A program made the translations under genes and the position numbers. 64,000 nt of DNA from Bacteroidales bacterium (GTDB lineage: Bacteria; Bacteroidota; Bacteroidia; Bacteroidales; WCHB1-69). The stretch is taken from positions 28,449-92,448 of the forward strand of contig JAFPVR010000064.1 of the NCBI GenBank assembly GCA_017395245.1, given 5' to 3'. The notes below the pieces were generated by a model that did not search any database, had not been told where the DNA came from, and saw only the letters and a list, made by a program, of their open reading frames with translations. Position 1 is the stretch's first letter. The number at the start of each line of letters is the position of its first letter. This document shows positions 34,541 through 42,340 of the stretch, in pieces.

Positions 34541-35101
34541 ATGGAGAAAGAAACAAAACCTTTTGGTACACAGCATATTGTAATGCTAATTGTGGCTTTC
34601 GGCCTTTTGGCGGCGGCGTTGGCTTTTCTGGCCATCTCTAACCAAAACCAAAAGAAGCAAGCCATTGCCGACGAACAGGCTTTCTTGGATAGCCTGCACG
34701 TTTTCCCGCCTATCGATTTCGTTGATTCGCTGTATGGTCGCGTGGAGATGAAACGTTATGAGGATGAATCGCCTAAAGTGGTGGTTTACTACGTGTTGGA
34801 CAGCCTTGGCAATCCGACTGACGAGATCGCGCACGAGACTCATTTCTACGAGAACAAGCAGAAGTATATCGACGGTAACCGCGATGGGGATAGTCGTGAC
34901 GGTCTTTGGTACGCCTACTTCCCCGACGGCACCGTGCAGACAAAGGCTTTCTACGAGAACGGCAAGGAGGAAGGCCGCTATACAGTTTATTACTCCAATG
35001 GAAACGTCAGATATACAGGCGTTTATAACCATGGTGTGAAAACTGGCGAGTGGCGTTTTTATAATGAGGACGGCTCTTTGGCAAGGACTCAAACGTATTA
35101 A
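34541..35101 (+). CDS. Membrane-anchored MORN-repeat (YwqK-like) protein
   Basis: A 186-residue protein with an N-terminal membrane segment (about 11-30) and three or more MORN-type repeats near the end: DGLWYAYFPDGTVQTKAFYENGK, EGRYTVYYSNGNVRYTGVYNHGV and TGEWRFYNEDGSL. Such repeats make stacked beta-hairpins used as scaffolds. The earlier possible start at 34505 lies inside the palindrome, so ATG 34541 is preferred. Function unknown. Confidence 0.75.
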   Translation: MEKETKPFGTQHIVMLIVAFGLLAAALAFLAISNQNQKKQAIADEQAFLDSLHVFPPIDFVDSLYGRVEMKRYEDESPKVVVYYVLDSLGNPTDEIAHETHFYENKQKYIDGNRDGDSRDGLWYAYFPDGTVQTKAFYENGKEEGRYTVYYSNGNVRYTGVYNHGVKTGEWRFYNEDGSLARTQTY

Positions 35102-35157
35102 TGCACAGATTTTAGAACACGTAACAATTAAATAAATTAATAATCAAACAATATCTT

Positions 35158-36534
35158 ATGGAATTACCATTTGCAGAAGCGTGGAAAATCAAGATGGTGG
35201 AACCCATCAAGAAATCCACAAGAGAACAACGCGAAAAGTGGCTTGAGGAAGCCCACCAGAACATCTTCATGCTGAAGAGCGACTACGTTTACATCGATTT
35301 GTTGACCGACTCCGGTACGGGCGCCATGAGCGACCGTCAGTGGAGCGCGATGATGATGGGCGACGAGAGCTACGGCGGTGCCCGCTCTTTCTATCACATG
35401 AAAGACACTATTACGGAACTGACTGGTTTCGAGTATGTTATCCCGACGCACCAAGGACGTGCCGCCGAGAACGTACTGTTCAGCTACTTGGTGAAACCGG
35501 GCAATATCGTTCCTGGCAACGCCCACTTCGACACCACCAAAGGCCATATCGAGAGCCGAAAGGCCTTCGCTATTGATGTTACGGTGCCTGAGGCATACGA
35601 TACCCAGTTAGAGGTTCCGTTCAAGGGCAACGTCAGCTTGGAGAAGTTGGAGAAAGTGCTCCAAGAGAACAAAGGCAACGTGCCGTTCATGGTGCTTACC
35701 GTTACCAACAACACCGTTGGCGGACAGCCGGTTAGCATGCAGAACATCCGTGAGACCTGCGAACTCTGCCACAAGTACGGCGTGCCGGTCAACATCGACA
35801 GCGCCCGTTTCATCGAGAACGCCTACTTCATCAAAACCCGCGAAGAGGGCTATGCCGACAAGACCCTGCGTGAAATCTGCCTTGAAATGTTCAGCTATGC
35901 TGACAGTATGACCATGAGTGCCAAGAAGGACGGCCTCGTGAACATGGGCGGTTTCATCGCCACCCGCAAACAAGAGTGGTATGAAGGTGCGAAGCTGTTC
36001 TGCATCCCGTTTGAAGGCTTCCTGACCTACGGCGGTATGAACGGCCGTGATATGGACGCTTTGGCCGTCGGTCTCAAGGAGAACATTGAGTTCGACATGG
36101 TTGAGACCCGCGTCAAACAGGTTCAGTATCTGGCAGATAAGTTGGATGAATACGGCATTCCTTACCAGCGTCCTGCCGGTGGCCACGCCATCTTCGTGGA
36201 TGCGGACAAGGTGTTAACGAACATCCCGAAAGAGGAGTTCCCTGCCCAAACGCTCACCTGCGAGCTCTATTTGGAGGCCGGTATCCGCGCCTGCGAGATT
36301 GGCTATGTGCTCGCCGACCGCGACCCTGTGACCCGCGAGAACCGCTTCGGAGGCAACGACTTCGTGCGTCTCTGCATCCCGCGCCGCGTCTATACCAACA
36401 ACCACATGGACGTTATCGCCGCCGCCCTCAAGAATGTCTACGACCGTCGTGACACCATCAAGCGCGGTCTGGAAATCACGTGGGAGGCCGAACTGATGCG
36501 CCACTTCACCTGCCAGTTCAAACGTCTTGGATAA
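35158..36534 (+). CDS. tnaA: Tryptophanase
   Basis: A 458-residue PLP enzyme that splits tryptophan into indole, pyruvate and ammonia. PLP Lys257 lies in SAKKDGLVN, with YIDLLTDSGTGAMSD and THQGRAAE as family blocks. The close relative tyrosine phenol-lyase has Thr and Phe at two substrate positions. Here Asp125 (FDTT) and His449 (RHFT) match tryptophanase. No tnaC-like leader peptide or other regulator is visible in the 56-base upstream gap. Confidence 0.9.
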   Translation: MELPFAEAWKIKMVEPIKKSTREQREKWLEEAHQNIFMLKSDYVYIDLLTDSGTGAMSDRQWSAMMMGDESYGGARSFYHMKDTITELTGFEYVIPTHQGRAAENVLFSYLVKPGNIVPGNAHFDTTKGHIESRKAFAIDVTVPEAYDTQLEVPFKGNVSLEKLEKVLQENKGNVPFMVLTVTNNTVGGQPVSMQNIRETCELCHKYGVPVNIDSARFIENAYFIKTREEGYADKTLREICLEMFSYADSMTMSAKKDGLVNMGGFIATRKQEWYEGAKLFCIPFEGFLTYGGMNGRDMDALAVGLKENIEFDMVETRVKQVQYLADKLDEYGIPYQRPAGGHAIFVDADKVLTNIPKEEFPAQTLTCELYLEAGIRACEIGYVLADRDPVTRENRFGGNDFVRLCIPRRVYTNNHMDVIAAALKNVYDRRDTIKRGLEITWEAELMRHFTCQFKRLG

Positions 36535-36546
36535 CCGTTGGATACG

Positions 36547-37122
36547 ATGCTGATTGTAGGGAATGTTCTCGTTTCGGAAGAACTGATCGACAAGTGTTTC
36601 TGCTGCGATATTGCGCAGTGTAAAGGTGCGTGTTGCGTGGATGGCGACCTCGGAGCGCCGATAACGCCAGAAGAAGTGGCCGAAATTGAGGACTATTACC
36701 CTGATTTTCAAAAGTATATGACCGAAGAAGGTGTCGCCGTTGTCGAAAACGGCGGCACTTTCGTTTTCACCGGTGGTGACTCGTTTGATACGCCTCTGAT
36801 GGCGAGCAACAATGCCTGCGCGTACGTCTGTTTCGAGGACGGCATTGCCAAATGCGCCATCGAGAAGTGCTTCCGCAACGGGGAGATTCCGTTTCGCAAG
36901 CCGATTTCCTGCTACTTGTACCCCATACGGGTCAGCAGGGTAGGGGAGTACGAAGCGTTGAACTACGACCACTGGTCCATCTGCAAGACGGCGGTGGAGA
37001 ACGGCAACCGCCTGAAACTGCCTGTGTACCAATTCCTCCGAGAACCGCTGATTGCCAAATACGGGGAGGAATGGTACGCCGAATTGGAGGAGATGGTTAG
37101 GATTAGGAACAAAAATTCCTAA
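36547..37122 (+). CDS. DUF3109 family Cys-rich protein
   Basis: A 191-residue protein with many cysteines in pairs: CFCCDIAQCKGACC (about 19-32), CAYVC, CAIEKC and CYLYP. The family is conserved across Bacteroidota and probably binds zinc or an iron-sulfur cluster, by analogy with YkgJ-type proteins. It starts 12 bases after tnaA, with a possible alternative TTG at 36538, so it may be co-transcribed with tnaA. Function unknown. Confidence 0.8.
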   Translation: MLIVGNVLVSEELIDKCFCCDIAQCKGACCVDGDLGAPITPEEVAEIEDYYPDFQKYMTEEGVAVVENGGTFVFTGGDSFDTPLMASNNACAYVCFEDGIAKCAIEKCFRNGEIPFRKPISCYLYPIRVSRVGEYEALNYDHWSICKTAVENGNRLKLPVYQFLREPLIAKYGEEWYAELEEMVRIRNKNS

Positions 37123-37145
37123 TCCGCACATATCCATATTTTACG

Positions 37146-37153
37146 TATTTTTG
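37146..37153 (+). promoter_or_regulatory. -7 box TATTTTTG of dnaN
   Basis: TAnnTTTG box followed by CC, 27 bases ahead of the dnaN ATG. Confidence 0.6.
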
Positions 37154-37180
37154 CCGTTTGAAATAAAATTAAAAAACTAT

Positions 37181-38311
37181 ATGAAATTCATCGTATCGAG
37201 CGACTTGTTGTATCGCAATTTAAGTGCCATTAGTGGCGTGATGGGATCAAACAGCACCATGCCCATCTTAGACAATTTCTTGGTAACTATTGAAGGTAAT
37301 CAGCTGAAACTCACGGCATCCGACTTGGAGTCCACCATGACATCCGTCATCGAACTGGAGAATGTGGAAGGCGAAGGGTCCGTTGCGGTGCCCGCCAAGA
37401 TTCTGCTTGAGACGCTGAAGCTCATGCCGGACATGCCGCTGGTGTTCGCCATCGATACGGAGAACAACATCGTGAAGTTCACGTCGGCCAACGGCGAGTA
37501 TGGAGCCCCCTGTTTCCCGAGCGACGAATACCCGCAGGTCAAGCCGATTCAGGAGCCGCAGAGTTTCGACATCCGCGCCACCGTGCTGCAACGCGCCATC
37601 AGTAAGACGATTTTCGCTACCGGCAACGACGAGTTGCGTCCGAACATGATGGGTGTTCTTTGCGAACTCTCCTCCGACTGCGTGACGTTCGTGGCCACCG
37701 ATGCCCACAAGCTTGTGCGCTATCGCAATACGGAAGTCAAAACGGAGGATTTTTCATCGCTCATTCTGCCGAAGAAACCCCTTGCGCATCTCAAAAATGT
37801 CTTGACCAATTATACGGACACCGTGCACATTGATTATTCACAGACGACGCACCACATTCGTTTTGTATTTGGCAATGTGGAGCTTTATTCGTCATTGAAG
37901 GAAGGTAAGTATCCTAATTACGAGCAGGTTATACCGAAAGATAATCCCAAAATCTTAACTATCGGACGTGATGAGTTCTTGAAGTCTATCCGTCGTTTGG
38001 GCATCTATTCCAGCCAGTCAACCTTCCAGGTGCGCCTCTCTCTCGGGGAGACCGGTTTGAACATGACGGCTGAGGATATGGACTTCTCCTACAAGGGTGC
38101 GGAGAACATTCAGTGCGAGTATGTCGGCGAGCCGATGGAAATCGGTTTCAACTCCCGTTTCCTGCGTGAGATGGTCGAGAATCTGGATGCTGAGACTATT
38201 CAGATGTCGTTCTCGAAGCCGTCCCGCGCCGCTCTCATCACGCCGGCCACCCAGCACGACGAGAATGAGGATGTGCTGATGCTCATCATGCCGGTGACGC
38301 TGAATTATTAA
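37181..38311 (+). CDS. dnaN: DNA polymerase III beta sliding clamp
   Basis: A 376-residue clamp that keeps DNA polymerase III on DNA. MKFIVSSDLLYRNLSAISGVM, the PILDNFLV turn, FIAT-like FATGNDELRPNMMGVL and the ending MLIMPVTLNY are standard. Three clamp domains fit the length. The gene is away from dnaA, as is common in Bacteroidota. The ATG at 37181 fits the MKF start and the promoter upstream. Confidence 0.95.
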   Translation: MKFIVSSDLLYRNLSAISGVMGSNSTMPILDNFLVTIEGNQLKLTASDLESTMTSVIELENVEGEGSVAVPAKILLETLKLMPDMPLVFAIDTENNIVKFTSANGEYGAPCFPSDEYPQVKPIQEPQSFDIRATVLQRAISKTIFATGNDELRPNMMGVLCELSSDCVTFVATDAHKLVRYRNTEVKTEDFSSLILPKKPLAHLKNVLTNYTDTVHIDYSQTTHHIRFVFGNVELYSSLKEGKYPNYEQVIPKDNPKILTIGRDEFLKSIRRLGIYSSQSTFQVRLSLGETGLNMTAEDMDFSYKGAENIQCEYVGEPMEIGFNSRFLREMVENLDAETIQMSFSKPSRAALITPATQHDENEDVLMLIMPVTLNY

Positions 38312-38320
38312 TAACAGGTT

Positions 38321-38391
38321 GTAGATACGCAAGGCCTTGCGTATCTACGGACATGGAAATAATGTAGAGACGTGCCACGGTGCGTCTCTAC
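38321..38391. repeat. Two 28-bp palindromes between dnaN and rnpB
   Basis: Unit 38321-38348 has arms GTAGATACG/CGTATCTAC with a compensating base pair change and core CAAGGCCTTG. Unit 38364-38391 has standard arms and core TGCCACGGTG. Confidence 0.9.
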
Positions 38392-38406
38392 AATCGTAAA
38401 TTGAAA

Positions 38407-38744
38407 AAAGGAAAACCGAGTTGTCGCGGCCGCAAGGCTGAGGAAAGTCCGGGCAACGCAGAGCACCATACTTCCTAACGGGAAGGCACGCGCGAGCGTG
38501 ACAGACAGTGCCACAGAAACGATACCGCCCGCTTCGGCGGGTAAGGGTGAAAACGCGAGGTAAGAGCTCACGCCGCCGTCAGCGATGCCGGCGGGGGTAA
38601 ACCTTATGGGTTGAAAGACCAAATAAACCGGGGCTTGAGGGCTGCTCGTCCGACCCGGAGGGTAGGTTGATAGAGACCTGCGGCGACGCAGGCCCGAGAT
38701 AAATGACAACACAAAACAGAACCCGGCTTACGGGTTTTCCTTTT
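38407..38744 (+). ncRNA. rnpB: RNase P RNA
   Basis: The catalytic RNA that trims tRNA 5' leaders. The hallmark GAGGAAAGTCCGGGC lies at about 38440-38454, ACAGAA-type and GGTAAGAG segments follow, and the 3' part has AGATAAATGACAACACAAAACAGAACCCGGCTTA. The ends pair as P1 (AAGGAAAACC with GGTTTTCCTT), which fixes the limits, followed by a T run. About 338 bases is within the usual range for type A. Confidence 0.95.
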
Positions 38745-38745
38745 T

Positions 38746-39111
38746 TTACCACCTGGGTTTGAAGGCGTTCTCAATGTGGTTGATCTCCTGGCATTCAGGA
38801 CTGTTGACCACCGAGATGACATCAAACCGGATTTCCTTGGTCACACACTTGAACTTGGCGTAGTACATGGCGGCGCGGATGAGTCGCAGCTGTTTCTGCC
38901 TGTCCACAAACACCTCCGGTTCCCCGAATGCGGTGCTTTTGCGCGTTTTCACCTCCACAATGACGAGACAGTCATCGTTTTCTGCGATAATGTCCACCTC
39001 TAAATGTCCGCAGCGCCAGTTGCGTTCCAAAATTCTGTAACCTTTTTGAAGTAAGAGGTTTACGGCCATGTCCTCGCCTGCGAACCCCTGTAGTTGCTTT
39101 TCCGTTTTCAT
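38746..39111 (-). CDS. yraN: YraN/UPF0102 family nuclease-like protein
   Basis: A 121-residue protein of the YraN family, with a restriction-endonuclease-like core: GFAGEDMAVNLLLQKGYRIL, LEVDIIAE and VIVEVKTRKS (the D...ExK metal site), then RFDVISV. Exact role unsettled in the family; Holliday-junction or repair processing has been suggested. It converges on rnpB, with the stop only 2 bases beyond the RNA. Confidence 0.9.
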   Translation of the reverse strand: MKTEKQLQGFAGEDMAVNLLLQKGYRILERNWRCGHLEVDIIAENDDCLVIVEVKTRKSTAFGEPEVFVDRQKQLRLIRAAMYYAKFKCVTKEIRFDVISVVNSPECQEINHIENAFKPRW

Positions 39112-39149
39112 TTCTTTCTTTATTTTGTCTGTGAATACTAAAGTCGCGG

Positions 39150-39157
39150 CAAAGATA
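39150..39157 (-). promoter_or_regulatory. -7 box TATCTTTG of yraN
   Basis: Perfect minus-strand box 38 bases ahead of the yraN ATG. Confidence 0.6.
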
Positions 39158-39289
39158 ACATTTTTCTGCGAAATGCTCTTTCAAAAATTAACTATTCGGA
39201 CTTGAATAGTTAACGGGGTTTTTGCAACATGCTGAATTGCAGCTGATAATAAATTTTTTAAAATGCTTGACAAACGCATTTTTCTGTTG

Positions 39290-39297
39290 TATCTTTG
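39290..39297 (+). promoter_or_regulatory. Promoter TTG-N20-TATCTTTG of the DUF2851 gene
   Basis: TTG at 39267-39269 and box at 39290-39297 have the Bacteroidota spacing. ATG follows 20 bases later. Confidence 0.72.
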
Positions 39298-39317
39298 CAA
39301 CCTAAAACCACAAGAAA

Positions 39318-40625
39318 ATGAAAGAGGAATTTTTGCACTATGTGTGGCAGCATCGCCACTTCGACTTTTTGAAAGCGAAAACCACTGATGGACAGGCCGT
39401 CAGCGTTATTTTCCCTGGATATCATAACCACGATGCAGGTCCCGATTTCCTACAAGCTGTCGTCACGATTGATGATGTGCGCTGGGTTGGAAGTGTTGAG
39501 ATTCATTGCCGAAGTTCTGACTGGCTGCGGCACCATCATCAATATGACGACAAATACAAGTCTGTGGTGCTTCACGTGGTCTATGAACACGATATGGAGA
39601 TTCAACTGGATGAAAATGAGTTTGTTCCGACGTTGGAGCTCAAAGGGCTGATCCCGCAGGCGATGTTCGCCCGTTATGAGTCGTTGATGAGTGTGCCCGA
39701 CATGCTGCTTTGCCGGGGCCGTCTCCAGACGGTGGAACCGCTGGTAATTCAGAATCAGCTGTCGGGATGTCTGTTGGAGCGGATGTTGCGTCGGCAGGGG
39801 GAGTTCCAACATATTCTAGATGGTTGTCAGAAAGATTGGAACGAGCTGATATACAAGGTGCTGGCGATTGGCTTTGGGTGCAAGAAGAACGGCACGGCGT
39901 TTGAATTGCTGGCGCAGAGTTTGCCGTATCGGGTTGTACGGGCGCACCTCGCCTCTCGGCTGCAGGTGTATGCACTCGTGTATGGACAGTCGGGCATGTT
40001 GGATTTGGCGGATCGGGAGGATTACACGGAAAAGTTGCGTTACGAGTATGACTATCTGCGCTACAAGTACCGGCTCACGCCCATCGGGGCGCACCAATGG
40101 AACTGGCTGCGGTTGCGTCCTCAGAACTTCCCGACGCTCCGGCTTGCACAGTTCGCCCAAATGTTGTTTGAAACAGGCAACACCCTTGCTGACAAAGTGT
40201 TGAGGACCAGTATGCAAGGGGTGCGCACATGGCTTTCGGTGGCCCCCGATGAGTATTGGCAGACGCACTACCAGTTTGGAAAACCGACTTCGCGGCACGC
40301 CTCAGGAATGGGTACGGCTATTGTGAACTCGCTGATTATCAATACGGTGGTACCGATTCGATTCTTCTATGCCCGTTTCAACGGCGACGAGCCGATGCAG
40401 GAGGCTGCGCTGTCTCTGCTTGAAAACGTTGACTACGAAGATAATAAGACGACGAGGGCCTTTGTTGACAGCCCGTTCCCTCACCGTAGTGCGTACGATT
40501 CGCAGGCGCAGATAGAGCTTTTCGACCAGTATTGTTCGAAGAAGCGGTGCTTGGGGTGCAGTGTCGGGGAGAAAATCGTGCACGGGTGTAATGCCGCCAC
40601 CATCCCTCATGGGGAGCCTCCGTAG
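39318..40625 (+). CDS. DUF2851 family protein
   Basis: A 435-residue cytoplasmic protein of a family found widely in Bacteroidota. Conserved marks: MKEEFLHYVWQHRHFD, PGYHNHDAGPDFLQA, VGSVEIHCRSSDWLRHHH, VVLHVVYEHD, and a C-terminal CSKKRCLGCSVG (Cys motif). The N-terminal His/Asp/Glu pattern looks like a nuclease-type or hydrolase site, and the Cys motif near the end could bind metal. Function unknown. It has its own promoter and converges with the thioesterase gene. Confidence 0.85.
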   Translation: MKEEFLHYVWQHRHFDFLKAKTTDGQAVSVIFPGYHNHDAGPDFLQAVVTIDDVRWVGSVEIHCRSSDWLRHHHQYDDKYKSVVLHVVYEHDMEIQLDENEFVPTLELKGLIPQAMFARYESLMSVPDMLLCRGRLQTVEPLVIQNQLSGCLLERMLRRQGEFQHILDGCQKDWNELIYKVLAIGFGCKKNGTAFELLAQSLPYRVVRAHLASRLQVYALVYGQSGMLDLADREDYTEKLRYEYDYLRYKYRLTPIGAHQWNWLRLRPQNFPTLRLAQFAQMLFETGNTLADKVLRTSMQGVRTWLSVAPDEYWQTHYQFGKPTSRHASGMGTAIVNSLIINTVVPIRFFYARFNGDEPMQEAALSLLENVDYEDNKTTRAFVDSPFPHRSAYDSQAQIELFDQYCSKKRCLGCSVGEKIVHGCNAATIPHGEPP

Positions 40626-40633
40626 ATTGCGCC

Positions 40634-41014
40634 CTAGAATTTCCCCATGAACTTTGCACTGTCCACTACGAACCGTTCGTGGATGCCTTCGCCGATCAGG
40701 GTCTCCCCTTCGAAGCATTTCACCTCGAAAACGAGGCGGCGGCGATCCACCTCGGTGAGCTCGGCGTCGCAGCGGATGGTGGCGCCCACGGGACTGGCTT
40801 TCAGGTGCTTGATGTTGACGGCGATGCCGACGGTGGTGTTGCCTTCACCGATTTTGTCGCAGACGGACATGAGGCAGGTTCTCTCCATGAGGGCGATCAT
40901 GGCGGGGGTGGCGAAGACTTCCAGCGCGCCGGAACCATAGACTGCGGCGGTGTCTTTGTGCTCCACCACGAGCTGTTCGCTGTGACGGAGACCGGTTAGG
41001 TTGGTGTATTCCAT
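40634..41014 (-). CDS. Hotdog-fold thioesterase (FlK-like)
   Basis: A 126-residue protein resembling fluoroacetyl-CoA-type thioesterases: VYGSGALEVFATPAMIALMERTC, GNTTVGIAVNIKHLKASPVGATI and the final GEGIHERFVV. The hotdog fold acts on acyl-CoA. Thr/Glu/His at the positions expected for catalysis are present in TPAMIALME and GIHER. The ATG at 41014 was chosen; an upstream frame start at 41077 adds residues of low likelihood. Substrate unknown. Confidence 0.8.
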   Translation of the reverse strand: MEYTNLTGLRHSEQLVVEHKDTAAVYGSGALEVFATPAMIALMERTCLMSVCDKIGEGNTTVGIAVNIKHLKASPVGATIRCDAELTEVDRRRLVFEVKCFEGETLIGEGIHERFVVDSAKFMGKF

Positions 41015-41117
41015 ATTGTGAGGTTTTAGTTTATTCGTTGTCCCAGTGCTCGGTTTTGCCTCACCCTGAGTTGACACGTGTCGGGCCTGTAGCCCTCTTG
41101 GAAGAGTCTCAGGTATT

Positions 41118-41131
41118 AAGTCTCAAGTCTA
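41118..41131. repeat. Short heptamer array AAGTCTC x2
   Basis: Two units, AAGTCTC and AAGTCTA, overlap the 3' end of the peroxidase gene (stop at 41129). Same family as 53804 and 57006. Confidence 0.7.
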
Positions 41132-42340
41132 ATCATCCGTCAACGTTTCTAAGAACGCCTTCAAATCGGCAATTTCGTTCGGGGTGAGACGCACGCCGCC
41201 GTCGTTGACGTGGTGCATGAGCGGACTGATGGTCGGCGAGTTCTGTACTTCCGCGTTGTAGAACTCCAACACTTCGTCAAGGGTTTTGAAGCGGCCGTCG
41301 TGCATATAGGGCGCGGAAATGGTCACGTTCCTTAGCGATGGGGCGCGGTAGGCTCCGCAGTCGTGCGGATCGCCGGTGACACTGACGCGGTCGTGCGCGT
41401 CCGATGGTACGGCATCCAACCCATTGTTGTAGAAAAGGTTGGTGGTGAACAGCGGGCTGCCTGAGCTGCCGTGGCAGTGGAAGCAGTCGGCCCCCTCCTC
41501 GGTGGTAAAGAGGACGTAGCCGTGCAACTCCTGCGGGGTGAGCTGTTCCAACCCTTGCAGGTAACGGTCGAACTTGCTGTTCGTGGCGACCAGCGAGCGC
41601 ACGTACTGCGCAATCGCTTTCTGGATGCGCTCCATCGTGATTTCCTCCGTCCCGAAGGCTTTCTTGAACAACGGTGGGTATTTGCTGTCGGCTTTGATGG
41701 CGGCCACGGTGCGGGTTTCGGTGCTGCATAGTTCATCGTCCGCGATGATCGCCATTCGCACGATGTCCTCGATGGTGCGCTGGTTTGCGTTGGGGTTCTC
41801 ATTGGAAACCAGCCCGTTCCAGAGGTAGCCCTCGTGGTTGAAGACGAGATTCATGAGCGGCATGACGTTGTGGATGGTGGGTTTGCCCGTAGTGCGCCCT
41901 CTTGCTTTGCCGTCGGGGAAACGCGGATTGTCGGCGCCTATGTCGAAGTTGCACTCCTGTCGGTGGCAAGTGGCGCACGACATCAGCGAGTCGGGCTCCG
42001 TGCCGGTGTAGCCGCAAAGGTGCGGGTCGTGGAAGAGCAGCCGTCCGAGCTCCACCCCCTCAACGGTCATCGGGTTGTCGGCGGGAATGTTCAATATCGT
42101 TGGGAACCCTTTCGGGATAGGAATGTCGTAGGGTGTCGGCGGCTCCACGCGGTCGCGGCAGGAAGCGAGGAGCAAGGCGAGGATGAGGATGACGGTCGCA
42201 CCGCCCCACACTGCGGCTGTCGCCTTACGGGCTACGCCCCACACTGCGCTCCTACGTAGCTTGTGTGGGGTTAATTGCGCTTCGCGCGTTTTGCCTCTTC
42301 GAGGCTGCTTAAGGAAGATGTCTATATTATTATTCTTCAT
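41129..42340 (-). CDS. Di-haem cytochrome c peroxidase (MauG/CcpA family) with repeat-encoded N-terminus
   Basis: A 403-residue c-type cytochrome peroxidase. Haem sites are CATCH (122-126) and CFHCH (286-290), with DPHLCG and MHDGRFKTLDEVLEFYN as family blocks. A lipobox LLAS-C61 implies an outer-membrane-anchored periplasmic enzyme reducing hydrogen peroxide. Residues about 10-48 are encoded by a dispersed repeat (42204-42317), so the stretch before the hydrophobic signal is unusually long and basic. The ATG at 42340 overlaps the end of parC by 11 bases; no other ATG or GTG precedes the signal in frame. Confidence 0.85.
   Translation of the reverse strand: MKNNNIDIFLKQPRRGKTREAQLTPHKLRRSAVWGVARKATAAVWGGATVILILALLLASCRDRVEPPTPYDIPIPKGFPTILNIPADNPMTVEGVELGRLLFHDPHLCGYTGTEPDSLMSCATCHRQECNFDIGADNPRFPDGKARGRTTGKPTIHNVMPLMNLVFNHEGYLWNGLVSNENPNANQRTIEDIVRMAIIADDELCSTETRTVAAIKADSKYPPLFKKAFGTEEITMERIQKAIAQYVRSLVATNSKFDRYLQGLEQLTPQELHGYVLFTTEEGADCFHCHGSSGSPLFTTNLFYNNGLDAVPSDAHDRVSVTGDPHDCGAYRAPSLRNVTISAPYMHDGRFKTLDEVLEFYNAEVQNSPTISPLMHHVNDGGVRLTPNEIADLKAFLETLTDD
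42204..42317. repeat. Dispersed repeat CCCCACACTGCG...TGTGGGG...CCTCTTCGAGG
   Basis: Contains two CCCCACACTGCG starts, an inverted TGTGGGG, and a CCTCTTCGAGGCTGC hairpin. A second copy is at 56907-56983 and a degenerate one at 53731-53770. This copy lies in the 5' coding part of the peroxidase gene. Confidence 0.8.

Noticed and set aside
35158-36534. Tyrosine phenol-lyase
   Set aside because: Length and Lys257 numbering resemble it, but Asp125 and His449 occupy the tryptophanase-type positions.
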